In this document: positions 36,743 to 45,597 of the stretch, piece by piece
How positions within the stretch are numbered: the first letter of the stretch is position 1
Layout of the letters: every line of letters starts with the position of its first letter
Assembly (NCBI GenBank): GCA_017625095.1
Contig: JAGALQ010000017.1
Location: 1 to 64,000, forward strand
Length of the DNA: 64,000 bases
Source of the DNA: Clostridia bacterium
GTDB taxonomy: Bacteria > Bacillota > Clostridia > Oscillospirales > Acutalibacteraceae
Direction of reading: 5' to 3'
Position numbers and translations under genes: made by a program
The notes under the pieces: model-generated
Database searches by the model: none
Seen by the model: the letters and a program-made list of their open reading frames with translations, nothing else
Told to the model about the DNA's origin: nothing

Positions 36743-38101
36743 TTATAAAGCGTTTTTCAAATCTTTCATTATTTTGCTTGCAATCGGCACAGCTACCTCA
36801 CTGCCGCCACCGCCGTTTTCAACAACAACCACTATTGCATAGGGGAAGCTGTCATCGGCAGAAAAGCCTGTAAACCACGCGTGCGAAGCCTCATCGGCAA
36901 CCTGAGCCGTACCCGTTTTTCCGCAGAACTGCATATCGGGGAATCTGCTGTCGCCGTAATTGTTTATAACGTTGTTGCGCATCATTGTCTTAAGCTGCGA
37001 AGCCGTTGTCTGCTGAAGCAAGCGTTCTGTTCTGACACTGCCGACAACGTCATAAAGCGAATCGGAAACAAAGTACGGTATAGGAGTCGAGCCGTCCGAT
37101 GCGGCACAGCCCATAATCATAAGCATATGCAGAGGATTGACAAGCGTTGTATACTGACCGATTGATGCCCAGCCGATATCAATATCAACCGCGCCCTTCA
37201 GATCAAACCTGCTTTTGGCTGTGTTAACACCGCTCACGCTGAAGCTCTTGCCAAAGCCCATTGAATTTACGGTTGCAGTCATAACGTCAGCACCCATACC
37301 GATGCCCATCTGAGCATAAGCACTGTTGCAGGATTTTGTAAACGCAGTGCCAAAGCTGATCTTGCCGTGAGTGTTGTTGCATATTATCTGACCGCCCTGT
37401 GCGGTTGCGTGCGCACCCGTGCATTCAAACGTGCAGCTGTTTATATCCGGTATATTTTCAAGTGCCGCAACCGTTGTGACTGTTTTGAAAGTTGAGCCGG
37501 GTGTAAACACACCGTTGAGCAGACGGTTCATATAAACCGCCTCATATTTATCATTGGTTTCAATATCCTCAGGTTTATTTTTCGGGTCATAGGTCGGAGT
37601 AGAAACCATACAGACAATTTCACCCGTCTTGTAGTTATATATACCGACCGTACCTTTGCGTGAATCCAGATATCTGTAAGCATTGGCGCAAAGCTTTGCA
37701 TCAATTGTCAGATTAACGTCACTGCCCGAGCCCGTATTGATAAGCGTATATATTCCGTCAACAAAGCTGTAACCCGTAAGCTTATCGCGGCAGAGAGTGT
37801 GTGCACCCGTAGCTATATAGCCGTAAGTGTCACCGACTGCGTGCAGTGTCGCTTTGCGTATATTTTTATCGGAATTATATACTCTTTCTCCGTTTTTGCT
37901 CTGTGCGAGGATGACACCGTTGCGGTCAAGAATCCTACCTGCGTTTTTAATCTCACCCTGTGAATAAAGGTGACCGTTGACACGGTGAGTTGCCCACGTG
38001 CCGCCCTGAGTAAAAAAGCTGACCGCAAGAAATACCAGACCGCCGATAAACGCAATGATTATCGCCAGCAATACATATGCACGTTTTGTTACGGTATTCA
38101 T
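36743..38101 (-). CDS. Class B penicillin-binding protein (PbpA-like transpeptidase)
   Basis: This 452-residue protein has one N-terminal membrane helix (about 9-31), a short pedestal and a transpeptidase domain. The active-site motifs are complete: PGSTFKTVT (SxxK), KSCNSAYAQ (SxN) and FCGKTGTAQ (KTG). It is shorter than typical PBP2/FtsI and resembles the PbpA found next to RodA and FHA proteins in Actinobacteria and some Clostridia. It should crosslink peptidoglycan made by the RodA homologue encoded 25 bp upstream. Confidence 0.92.
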   Translation of the reverse strand: MNTVTKRAYVLLAIIIAFIGGLVFLAVSFFTQGGTWATHRVNGHLYSQGEIKNAGRILDRNGVILAQSKNGERVYNSDKNIRKATLHAVGDTYGYIATGAHTLCRDKLTGYSFVDGIYTLINTGSGSDVNLTIDAKLCANAYRYLDSRKGTVGIYNYKTGEIVCMVSTPTYDPKNKPEDIETNDKYEAVYMNRLLNGVFTPGSTFKTVTTVAALENIPDINSCTFECTGAHATAQGGQIICNNTHGKISFGTAFTKSCNSAYAQMGIGMGADVMTATVNSMGFGKSFSVSGVNTAKSRFDLKGAVDIDIGWASIGQYTTLVNPLHMLMIMGCAASDGSTPIPYFVSDSLYDVVGSVRTERLLQQTTASQLKTMMRNNVINNYGDSRFPDMQFCGKTGTAQVADEASHAWFTGFSADDSFPYAIVVVVENGGGGSEVAVPIASKIMKDLKNAL

Positions 38102-38126
38102 TATTCAGTCACCTTCCTTACTTGAT

Positions 38127-39386
38127 TTATTCTTCCATCTGCTTTTCGAGCTTGGGATAAGTTTTTATATCGGCACTTTTGATAAAAGCAAACAGTGCCC
38201 ACGAACAGATCATACTTGTACCGCCACGGCTGACAAAGGGGAGCGTAACACCGGTAAGCGGAAGCAGATCGGTAACGCCGAAAACGTTGAGCGCAAGCTG
38301 CACAAGAATCATTGCCGCTGCAGCAACAGCCGCAATCGAATAAACGGTTGAGCGTGCGTGGCGTGCAATTCTCAGCGCATAAACCGCAACAAAAGCAAAA
38401 CAGAGCACCACGCAGAAGCCGACAATCAGACCCCATTCTTCACACAGTATGCCGAAAATGAGATCGGTTGTTGAAGCAAAAATATGCCTGAGCCTGCCCT
38501 CACCTATTCCCAGGCCGAACAAACCGCCGCTTGCAGAGTAGCTGAGAACTCTCGTCTGCTGGAAACCGCCTTCATTTGCAAGCTCCCATACGTGTCGGTA
38601 TGCGGCAAAACGCGAAGCAACGTAGGGCTTGAAGTAGATAATAAGACCTGCGCCGAGTATTGCGCCCGTACAAATAAGACCGATTGTCTTTATATCGCCC
38701 GAGCGCATAAACGCAATTACAACAAAGGTTGCAAAGAAAATGAGCGCAGTGCCGAAATCTCTCATCAGGAAAAGTGCACCGACACAGCCGAGCGAAAAAA
38801 TCAGATAGCGAGTAAGGCTGCGTGCGGACTGCAGCTTTTCAAGCGTTGCGGCTCCGACAAAGATGAAAGCTATTTTTACAATCTCTGACGGCTGAATCGA
38901 AAAAGCACCCAGGTTAATCCAGTTGAGCGCACCGTTAACCGTTTCTGCCATAACGAGATTGACCGCCAGCAGACCTACTGCACCGATCGCAACGGGAATA
39001 CGAAGCGCCGATATAACCTCAACGTTTCGCATAATTGCAACCAGCACAATAAACGCCGCCAAGCCGATGAGAATTGCAATAAACTGCTTGAGAGCATATT
39101 CGGGTTTAACGCTTGCCACGGTCACAAGACCGATGCCCGAAAGAGCAAAAGCGATTATTTCAAGCTCCGTTGCACGCTGAGATGCAAAATTGCGTGCGCA
39201 GATAAAATAGAGCCACTGCACAAGTATAAATCCGCCGAATACGCTGACCACTTCAACGTTCGGTTCTTCCGTCAAAAACACAACGGGCATCATTGATATC
39301 AGCTGAAAAATCGTCGTGAGCATAAGCATTGACAGCCAGTTGAACGGATGCTTTACTTTTTTCTTTTTCTGTGTTTTATCTGACAA
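38127..39386 (-). CDS. RodA/FtsW/SpoVE-family peptidoglycan polymerase
   Basis: The protein of about 419 residues has ten or so membrane helices and SEDS-family signatures: NWINLGAFSIQPSEIVKIAFI (about 165), LLRDFGT-type MRDFGTALIFFATF (about 210) and TGVTLPFVSRGGTSMICSWA near 390. It polymerises lipid II into glycan strands with its cognate class B PBP, encoded next door. The TTG at 39386 is 8 bp from GGGAGG; the GTG at 39395 overlaps that site and is less likely. Confidence 0.9.
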   Translation of the reverse strand: MSDKTQKKKKVKHPFNWLSMLMLTTIFQLISMMPVVFLTEEPNVEVVSVFGGFILVQWLYFICARNFASQRATELEIIAFALSGIGLVTVASVKPEYALKQFIAILIGLAAFIVLVAIMRNVEVISALRIPVAIGAVGLLAVNLVMAETVNGALNWINLGAFSIQPSEIVKIAFIFVGAATLEKLQSARSLTRYLIFSLGCVGALFLMRDFGTALIFFATFVVIAFMRSGDIKTIGLICTGAILGAGLIIYFKPYVASRFAAYRHVWELANEGGFQQTRVLSYSASGGLFGLGIGEGRLRHIFASTTDLIFGILCEEWGLIVGFCVVLCFAFVAVYALRIARHARSTVYSIAAVAAAAMILVQLALNVFGVTDLLPLTGVTLPFVSRGGTSMICSWALFAFIKSADIKTYPKLEKQMEE

Positions 39387-39417
39387 GCGTTTCACCTCCC
39401 TGCATTAATCTTTTAAA

Positions 39418-40227
39418 TCAGTTTTTCTTTATCTTGTAATGTTCGTCAAACACAAATATTACGCCGCCCAGACCGATTATGTCGCCGTCCCTGAGCTTTC
39501 GTCTGCCGTTTGTTACAAAGCGTGCGTTTACCTTTGTGCCGTTTGTTGAGCCGAGGTCTTCAATATACCAGCCGTTGCCGATTTTGCTGACCCTTGCATG
39601 CTCGGATGAAAGCGAATGATATTTAAGCCTTATATCACAGTCGGGTGAACGACCTATCGTACAGCTGTCGCAGCCGATAACGTAAGCCTTATCGCCTGCC
39701 TCATCGATAATCGCAGGCAGGAAGCTTGCGCCGCGGTTATCCGCACGGGCAACTGTACGCGCGTTGATTTTCGCCTGCCTTCTGCGTTCTTTTTCCGCTT
39801 CACGCTCGGCATCGTCAACGTCAACATCAAAAAATTCAAACACGCTCGTGCCAAAGCTCACCTTATCGCCGTGCTTGAGCACGACAGGCTTTCCGATCTG
39901 TTCACCGTTGACGTATACACCTGTGCGCGAGCCTGTATCCGCAACAACCCAACCCGTGCGCCGTTTTGAGATAACGGCATGAAAACGCGAAACCGTGGCA
40001 ACGTTCAGAATAACATCGCAGGTAGGACTTCTGCCGATTGAGTTTTCCCAACGAGTGAGCGGAATGCGTTTTTTGGTCTTGAATTCAACAAGGTAGGAGC
40101 CGACTCTTGAGCCGAAACGTCTTGTCACAAGTGACACAACGCAGCCGCCTGTTATCAGCACGGCAAGACCAGCCAGCAGATAGCGCGTCAGCGATACCGC
40201 CGAGATGTATAATTCGTTTATATCCAC
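39418..40227 (-). CDS. Membrane-anchored tandem FHA-domain protein
   Basis: The 269-residue protein has one N-terminal membrane helix (about 12-34) and two FHA phosphothreonine-binding domains. The first (about 60-130) has NSIGRSPTCDVIL and SRFHAVI; the second (about 185-262) has TIGRSPDCDIRL, SSEHARV and GSTNGTKVN. The GTG start lies 8 bp behind GGAGG. It is the first gene of a RodA-PBP-amidase operon, so it may bind a phosphorylated wall regulator, as FhaA/FhaB do in Actinobacteria. No Ser/Thr kinase gene is in the window. Confidence 0.9.
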   Translation of the reverse strand: MDINELYISAVSLTRYLLAGLAVLITGGCVVSLVTRRFGSRVGSYLVEFKTKKRIPLTRWENSIGRSPTCDVILNVATVSRFHAVISKRRTGWVVADTGSRTGVYVNGEQIGKPVVLKHGDKVSFGTSVFEFFDVDVDDAEREAEKERRRQAKINARTVARADNRGASFLPAIIDEAGDKAYVIGCDSCTIGRSPDCDIRLKYHSLSSEHARVSKIGNGWYIEDLGSTNGTKVNARFVTNGRRKLRDGDIIGLGGVIFVFDEHYKIKKN

Positions 40228-40265
40228 AATCGGTTCCTCCTTTCAAAAACAATTATCTATTATAT

Positions 40266-40294
40266 ATTTTAATATTTATATACTTAAGTGTCAA
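40266..40294 (-). promoter_or_regulatory. Promoter of the FHA-RodA-PBP operon
   Basis: Minus-strand TTGACA (40289-40294), a 17-bp spacer and TAAAAT (40266-40271). It diverges from the galM promoter only about 15 bp away. Confidence 0.7.
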
Positions 40295-40308
40295 TAGCAG
40301 TAATATTG

Positions 40309-40337
40309 TTGACATTTCATTAAGTTAAACTTATACT
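40309..40337 (+). promoter_or_regulatory. Promoter of galM-nth
   Basis: TTGACA (40309-40314), a 17-bp spacer and TATACT (40332-40337), about 50 bp before galM. It lies back to back with the minus-strand FHA promoter. Confidence 0.75.
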
Positions 40338-40392
40338 GAATATAATACAACCAACTTGCAAAAAAACTAATTTTTTATTAAGGAGCAGTTTT

Positions 40393-41436
40393 ATGAGCAT
40401 CACAAAAAGCTTTTTCGGCACAATGCCTGACGGCAGCGAGGTATACAAATACAAAATCAAAAACAGCGAAGGCTGCTTTGCTGAATTCATCACATACGGC
40501 GCTACATGGCTGAGCGCTTTTATGTATGACAAAGACGATATACTGCAGGATGTGCTCCTCGGCTTTGACGATATGGACGGTCACATCAACCGTTCAGATT
40601 ATCAGGGTCAGTGCGTCGGCAGATACGCAAACCGCATCGCAGGCGGTAAATTCACCGTCAACGGCACGGAATATCAGGTTGACTGCAACGAGGACGGCGT
40701 CAAGAGCCTTCACTCTAGCGGAGAATTTGCTCACGCAAACTGGAACGCGGAAGAAGACGGCGAAAACAGCGTTGTTTTCTCTTACGTCTCGGCTGACGGC
40801 ACATACGGATTCCCCGGCACTCTCACAGCAAAGTGCAGATACACCCTCACCGATGACAACGAGGTTGTAATCGAATACAGTGCCGTTTCGGATAAGGCAA
40901 CAATAATCAACTTCACAAACCACGCTTATTTCAACCTTGCAGGCTGCAACAGCGGCGACGTGCTCGGTCACATACTGTGGATTGATGCGGATGCATTCAC
41001 ACCCACCACCCCCGACAGCATTCCCACAGGCGAAATCCGCCCCGTAAAAGGCACACCCTACGATTTCACGGACGGCAAGCCGATAGGTGAAGATATAAAG
41101 GCTGATTACGATCAGCTTACAGCCGCAAAGGGATATGACCACAACTTCTGTCTCAACGAAGGCGACGATTACAAGATTGCCGTGCTCGAGCCTGTCAGCG
41201 GCAGAACACTCAACGTCTGGACAGATCAGCCCGGTGTTCAGCTCTACACAGGCAACTTCCTCGACGGCACAAGAGCAGGCAAAGGCGGCTGCCCGATGAT
41301 TCAGCATGCAGGCTTCTGCCTTGAAACACAGGTTTATCCCGATGCACCCAACCACGACAACTTCCCGCAGTGCACCTATCAGGCAGGCGAAGAATACAAG
41401 GCAAAAACAATTTACAAATTCGGCATAAAGGAATGA
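40393..41436 (+). CDS. galM: Aldose 1-epimerase (galactose mutarotase)
   Basis: The 347-residue enzyme interconverts alpha and beta anomers of galactose or glucose. It has FITYGATWLSAF, VGRYANRIAGGKF (about 78), the catalytic His in NFTNHAYFNLAG (about 177) and CLETQVYPDAPNH near the end, which holds the catalytic Glu region. It would complement the alpha-galactosidase elsewhere in the window. AAGGAG precedes the ATG. Confidence 0.95.
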   Translation: MSITKSFFGTMPDGSEVYKYKIKNSEGCFAEFITYGATWLSAFMYDKDDILQDVLLGFDDMDGHINRSDYQGQCVGRYANRIAGGKFTVNGTEYQVDCNEDGVKSLHSSGEFAHANWNAEEDGENSVVFSYVSADGTYGFPGTLTAKCRYTLTDDNEVVIEYSAVSDKATIINFTNHAYFNLAGCNSGDVLGHILWIDADAFTPTTPDSIPTGEIRPVKGTPYDFTDGKPIGEDIKADYDQLTAAKGYDHNFCLNEGDDYKIAVLEPVSGRTLNVWTDQPGVQLYTGNFLDGTRAGKGGCPMIQHAGFCLETQVYPDAPNHDNFPQCTYQAGEEYKAKTIYKFGIKE

Positions 41437-41443
41437 TTTTCCG

Positions 41444-42082
41444 TTGAGAAGAAAAGATATCGCAGAGTTTGCCGTTGAGCAGCTCAAGCTTGATTATCCT
41501 GAGGCGATCTGCTCGCTTGACGCAGAAAACCCCGTGCAGCTTATAATCGCAACACGCCTTTCTGCACAGTGCACTGACGCACGCGTAAACCTCGTCACAC
41601 CGAAGCTTTTTGCAAAATACCCGACCCTTGAGGACTACGCCTCGGCAAACATTGAGGACGTTGAAGACATTGTCCGTCCGTGCGGATTTTACCATATGAA
41701 GGCGCGGGATATTGTCGGTATGGCGCAGATGATTCTGGACGAATACGGCGGCACTGTGCCCGACACGATTGATGAGCTTGTGCGTCTGCCCGGTGTCGGC
41801 AGAAAGACAGCCAACCTTATTGTTGGCGACGTTTATAAAAAGCCGGCAGTTGTTGCGGACACGCACCTTATACGCATTTCAAACCGACTCGGACTTGTAA
41901 ACACAAAAGACCCGTACAAGGTTGAGATGGAGTTGAAAAAGCTGTTGCCGCCCGAAGAGAGCAACGATTTCTGCCACAGATGCGTACTGCACGGCAGAGC
42001 GGTATGCGACGCACGCAAGCCAAAATGCGAAATATGTAATTTAAGACCCGTATGCAAAACAGGTAACGAAAACAGCAAATAA
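41444..42082 (+). CDS. nth: Endonuclease III
   Basis: This 212-residue DNA glycosylase/AP lyase removes oxidised pyrimidines. It has the helix-hairpin-helix LPGVGRKTANLI with its catalytic Lys (about 120), DTHLIRISNRLGL with the catalytic Asp (about 140), and a C-terminal 4Fe-4S loop with the C-x6-C-x2-C-x5-C spacing. The start codon is TTG, 7 bp after the galM stop; no ATG lies nearby in frame. Confidence 0.94.
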   Translation: MRRKDIAEFAVEQLKLDYPEAICSLDAENPVQLIIATRLSAQCTDARVNLVTPKLFAKYPTLEDYASANIEDVEDIVRPCGFYHMKARDIVGMAQMILDEYGGTVPDTIDELVRLPGVGRKTANLIVGDVYKKPAVVADTHLIRISNRLGLVNTKDPYKVEMELKKLLPPEESNDFCHRCVLHGRAVCDARKPKCEICNLRPVCKTGNENSK

Positions 42083-42090
42083 AAAACAAA

Positions 42091-42175
42091 TGTCATTCTG
42101 AGCGGTGAGCGAAGAATCTTAAATCATCTTTTCAGGGAATTTAAGATCCTTCACTACGTTCAGGATGACATTTTT
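42091..42175. repeat. Dispersed palindromic repeat acting as terminator
   Basis: Arms TGTCATTCTGAGCG (42091-42104) and CGTTCAGGATGACA (42157-42170) pair with G-U wobbles, and an inner pair GAAGAATCTTAAAT / ATTTAAGATCCTTC (42111-42124, 42139-42152) extends the stem. T-runs flank it on both strands. This GTCATTCTGAGCG...GAAGAATCT type is a common intergenic repeat in gut Clostridia and other bacteria. It sits between convergent genes and can end both transcripts. Confidence 0.85.
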
Positions 42176-42605
42176 ATTTGGCATATATCATTTCAATTGC
42201 ATTTATCCCGTTTTCCTTAACATACCGTCTGATTTCAATAAACCCTGCTTTTTGGTAACACCTTATCGCACGTTTATTGTCTTCTCTGACTCTTAGCAGA
42301 ACTTTATCAACACACAATTCGCCTATTCTGCCAAGCATTAATTCCACAGCATTTAAACCTATACCTTTATTGCGATATTTTTCGTCTGCTATAAAAACTC
42401 CTAATACCGCAAAATCATCTTCAACAAATTTTTCAAGCCACACGCCGCCTATACGCAAGCCATTAAATTTTATATAACACCATATTTTAGCGTCAGCATT
42501 CTTATCCGGATAAATTCTCGACTGATAATTTTTATAATCTCCAAATTCAAAAGCTGAATATAAAGCTATATTCTCTTTTGTAATTTGTTCTAAATCAATT
42601 ATCAT
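42174..42605 (-). CDS. GNAT-family N-acetyltransferase
   Basis: The 143-residue protein shows the GNAT fold with VFIADEKYRNKGIGLNAVELM (about 78) and the C-terminal NKRAIRCYQKAGF helix-strand. It resembles RimJ/RimL-like acetyltransferases, but the substrate is unknown. The ATG at 42605 is chosen because the frame upstream runs through a palindromic repeat. The gene is AT-rich compared with neighbours and may be acquired. Confidence 0.8.
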   Translation of the reverse strand: MIIDLEQITKENIALYSAFEFGDYKNYQSRIYPDKNADAKIWCYIKFNGLRIGGVWLEKFVEDDFAVLGVFIADEKYRNKGIGLNAVELMLGRIGELCVDKVLLRVREDNKRAIRCYQKAGFIEIRRYVKENGINAIEMIYAK

Positions 42606-42622
42606 TTTATCATCTCGTGTAG

Positions 42623-42650
42623 GGCAGAGGCTTGCCTCTGCCGTTTTTGT
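42623..42650. repeat. Short palindromic repeat (GGCAGAGG/CCTCTGCC)
   Basis: A perfect 8-bp stem, GGCAGAGG (42623-42630) and CCTCTGCC (42635-42642), is followed by TTTTTG on the plus strand and preceded by TGTAG. It looks like the small GTAGGG...-type dispersed palindrome frequent in Clostridia. It lies at the 5' side of the acetyltransferase gene. Confidence 0.6.
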
Positions 42651-42668
42651 CAATATGTAAAAATCAAA

Positions 42669-44279
42669 CTATATATTTTCTTCAATCGCCTTGTTTACCG
42701 CTTCGCGCTTTGAGAGCATTGCCTCAATACCGCGCTCATAATTGACAAATGTGAGCGGTTCACCCGTACGGTTTTCGATGAGCTTCACGGTTTCATCGTA
42801 GCCGATTTTACTATCGAGCAGCTTCAGTGCGCGCAAATCCTGGAATGCATCATAAAAAAGCTTATACCTGAGCGCAACAATCGGCTGACCGTCCTCACCG
42901 GGATAAACAACAAAGGAGTCGCCCGAGGGGAAAGCTTCGCCTGCATCAGTCTCCTCAAAGGGATTTATGCGGCGCTTTGAATACTGCGAATACCAGAAAT
43001 TGAAGCCCCACTGCAGAAAGCCGACACAGCCGAACTTGTAAAGCTGAAGACCAAGGACACGCTGACGGTAAGACGGCATTGCCATAAAGCGGTTTGCAGT
43101 ACCTTTATACTGACCGCAGCAGTAATAGGTCCACAGCCCGTCAACCTTGCCGCGGAAATTCAGCGCGTGATCAAGCGACGGGACGGGAGTTTTGACAAGA
43201 CCTTTTTTGTAGAACTTGAAATCGCTGAGTGCATCAAGCGTTTTATAGTCGGGAAAAAGCCTTGCAATAAGTCTGCTTGCCTTGCCGTAAGAACGCACCT
43301 GCATATCGTTAGGCTCATCAGACACGTGAAGCCAGCATTTTTCTTTCATACCGTTTGACTCAAGATAAGGCTTCAGCGCAGCGGCAAACTGCTCAAGGAA
43401 AGAAACGTATTCCCTGCCGCCTGCACGTGTTTTCCAGCCGAAAAGCTGTTTGCCGTTAACATCGACTATCTTCGGCGCGTGCTTTGCCCCCCACTGTGTA
43501 AAAAGGTGAGAAAGTTCAAACCATTTCATACCGCATCTTGTTGCGGTTTCAAACCAACGTGTGAGCTTATCGAAGCCGAATGAATATGTATCCTTGCCCG
43601 TAACGGTGACATCAACCAGCTGCATTGTCGGCCTTTCACCGCCAACCGCAGTATCGAGAGGAGGAGTGAAAAGCGGAGTGAGTATCATATTCAGACCGTG
43701 CGCGTTGCCAACACGCATAAAGTTTTCGATTATGCGCCAATGCTCCTCGCTGAAAGCCTCAACACCGTACCACGTGGCAAGACAGTCGCAATGGAACCAG
43801 TTTGTATGTATAATCTCCTGCTCGGGCAGAACGGCATTGATTACCTTAAGCTCAATTCCCGATCTTGCAACCTCTTCATTATCTTCGTTATAAAAAGTGA
43901 TAACGATATTGTTGACACCTGCTTTTTCACTCTCGGCTTCAAACCATACCGAGCACCAGCCGCCGTTGACAAACTCAACCTCACCGTTTTCGGTAGGATA
44001 AAGCACGTCGGGATAGTAACCGTCGGGAGATTCGATAATATCATCATCATGGTCACTGTAAAAGGGCAGTTTTGACGGCACAAAGCCGACGTTGTATGAG
44101 TTAAGTTTCAGATTCTCTGCACCGCTGACTGTAAATCTGAGCGGCTCATCGGTGTTGACTGCAAGCTGAAAATTCAGGCGTTCACCAATAAGCATCGAAA
44201 GCGAACTGACATCATAAAAATTGCCGTCGCTTTGCGGAAAAATCTTCTCAAGAGACGATACTGTTTTAACTGTTGTCAT
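42669..44279 (-). CDS. DUF4091 family glycoside-hydrolase-like protein
   Basis: This 536-residue protein has an N-terminal beta-rich domain (about 1-165), a central barrel-like region (about 170-420) and a C-terminal DUF4091 section with GFLQWGFNFWYSQYSKR (about 425) and ALRYKLFYDAFQDLRALKLLDS. HVSDEPND near 335 contains a plausible catalytic Glu. It is likely a glycosidase of unknown specificity. It lacks a signal peptide. The ATG at 44279 lies behind GGAGGAG. It is 46 bp downstream of the degenerate CinA gene. Confidence 0.75.
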   Translation of the reverse strand: MTTVKTVSSLEKIFPQSDGNFYDVSSLSMLIGERLNFQLAVNTDEPLRFTVSGAENLKLNSYNVGFVPSKLPFYSDHDDDIIESPDGYYPDVLYPTENGEVEFVNGGWCSVWFEAESEKAGVNNIVITFYNEDNEEVARSGIELKVINAVLPEQEIIHTNWFHCDCLATWYGVEAFSEEHWRIIENFMRVGNAHGLNMILTPLFTPPLDTAVGGERPTMQLVDVTVTGKDTYSFGFDKLTRWFETATRCGMKWFELSHLFTQWGAKHAPKIVDVNGKQLFGWKTRAGGREYVSFLEQFAAALKPYLESNGMKEKCWLHVSDEPNDMQVRSYGKASRLIARLFPDYKTLDALSDFKFYKKGLVKTPVPSLDHALNFRGKVDGLWTYYCCGQYKGTANRFMAMPSYRQRVLGLQLYKFGCVGFLQWGFNFWYSQYSKRRINPFEETDAGEAFPSGDSFVVYPGEDGQPIVALRYKLFYDAFQDLRALKLLDSKIGYDETVKLIENRTGEPLTFVNYERGIEAMLSKREAVNKAIEENI

Positions 44280-44325
44280 ATTTTCTCCTCCAAACAGATA
44301 ACTCAAATTTAAATCAGGGAGTCGC

Positions 44326-45570
44326 TCAGTTGGCGGCTCCCTGTATAACATAATCACTTGCAAAACTGCTGACTGCGTTCTCTTTATTTTCTATGGCGTT
44401 TTCACGTCCGTTAACTATGGCATAGCCCACAAAAGCAAGCAACATCGCCAAAACAACATAAAGAACTGTTCTGATGCCTGTCCACTTTTTATCTTTAATT
44501 TCCTGAGAGGTAGGCTCTTCTATCTCCTCAATATCATCAGCAAAAAATCCCTCTTCCTGCTGTGTTGCAGGTTCAGGTACGTTTGCAGATACAGGCACCT
44601 CTGCCATAGGTTCTGCACACTTTTCGCTAATCATATCCATAAGGAATTCAATGGACGCACTTATAAGTTCCTCCGGTGTTTCGCCGGGCTGCGAAGCAAA
44701 GCGGAGCACGCGTGACGCATTTTTATCGGCAACGGCAACGTAAATATTATATTTACGCTCACCAGTCTGTTGCGAATTACCCGTATATACGTTTGAAACA
44801 GCTGCACCTAAAGCGTTCTCGCTGTCGGGAATCGCATAACGTGCAAGGTCTGCTATGTAGCTTCGCGGAGCTTCATCTGCGCGCTGAACCGAATAATCTG
44901 TGAAAACAAAAACGTCATCAATTGCGTCTTCGGGGCACAGTTCCTTTACCATTTCGCATGATGCAGTGGCGGCAAAATAGACCTTTCTGCCATTCTCTCT
45001 CAGACACGCTACAGCCTTTGCCGCACAGTCGGACTTAGGTTCTGCCGTGGGTTGAGGTTCTTCAAAGCTGTCATTACTCTCATCTTTTACTACTACACCT
45101 TCAAAATGTGCCGCAACACCTGCAAGCTGGACATCAAGCCTGAGCTTATCAAGCGGAAGCATAACAAAGTGCTGCTTACCCGACACAATTGAAAAGCCGG
45201 AAAACAGACCGTCTTCCGAAAGGAATACGTCTGCAGATTCGGGCATTGCACAGTGAAGTGAAATCTGCTGGGTATCAAGCGAATTGTTGACTCCGATACG
45301 AGATCTGAGTGTTTCATTTATCTTTGTCTGCACATGCATAGCGCGAAGTATGGCAAGTTTTGCCTTGGAATAAACAGAAGGCTCAACACCGACCACAATT
45401 ATGTCACTGTTAGCAAATGCATCAGAAAGCGCAGCTGAAACCTGTGCCATTGAGCTGCAAAGCCTGAAATCGCACCTGCCTAAATCCGACAGCGAACCGC
45501 GGATTTTATCTGCAGCAGATTGAACGGTTTCTGCACCGCTTGTATTCAATGCTATAAAACTGACATTCAT
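44326..45570 (-). CDS. Degenerate CinA paralogue with C-terminal membrane anchor
   Basis: The 414-residue protein aligns by eye along much of CinA encoded 3.7 kb away. ANSDIIVVGVEPS parallels RSDLVILTGGLGPT, HFVMLPLDKLRLDV parallels ILIMLPGPPRELKP, and GRKVYFAATASCEM parallels GKKVALAESCTGG. The key GGLGPT, LPGPPRE and AESCTGG motifs are lost and the middle domain is missing, so enzymatic activity is unlikely. One membrane helix (about 370-392) follows an acidic linker, leaving a tail of about 22 residues outside. It follows the sortase gene by 27 bp. I infer a structural or sensory role. Confidence 0.7.
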   Translation of the reverse strand: MNVSFIALNTSGAETVQSAADKIRGSLSDLGRCDFRLCSSMAQVSAALSDAFANSDIIVVGVEPSVYSKAKLAILRAMHVQTKINETLRSRIGVNNSLDTQQISLHCAMPESADVFLSEDGLFSGFSIVSGKQHFVMLPLDKLRLDVQLAGVAAHFEGVVVKDESNDSFEEPQPTAEPKSDCAAKAVACLRENGRKVYFAATASCEMVKELCPEDAIDDVFVFTDYSVQRADEAPRSYIADLARYAIPDSENALGAAVSNVYTGNSQQTGERKYNIYVAVADKNASRVLRFASQPGETPEELISASIEFLMDMISEKCAEPMAEVPVSANVPEPATQQEEGFFADDIEEIEEPTSQEIKDKKWTGIRTVLYVVLAMLLAFVGYAIVNGRENAIENKENAVSSFASDYVIQGAAN

Positions 45571-45597
45571 TGTCTGTATACAATCCTTTCAGAAGAA

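Noticed and set aside
40594..41487. Long open frame (297 codons) on the minus strand opposite galM
   Set aside because: It is antisense to a full-length, well-conserved galM, has no ribosome-binding site and reads as Cys/Val-rich sequence unlike any family; such frames arise from codon bias.
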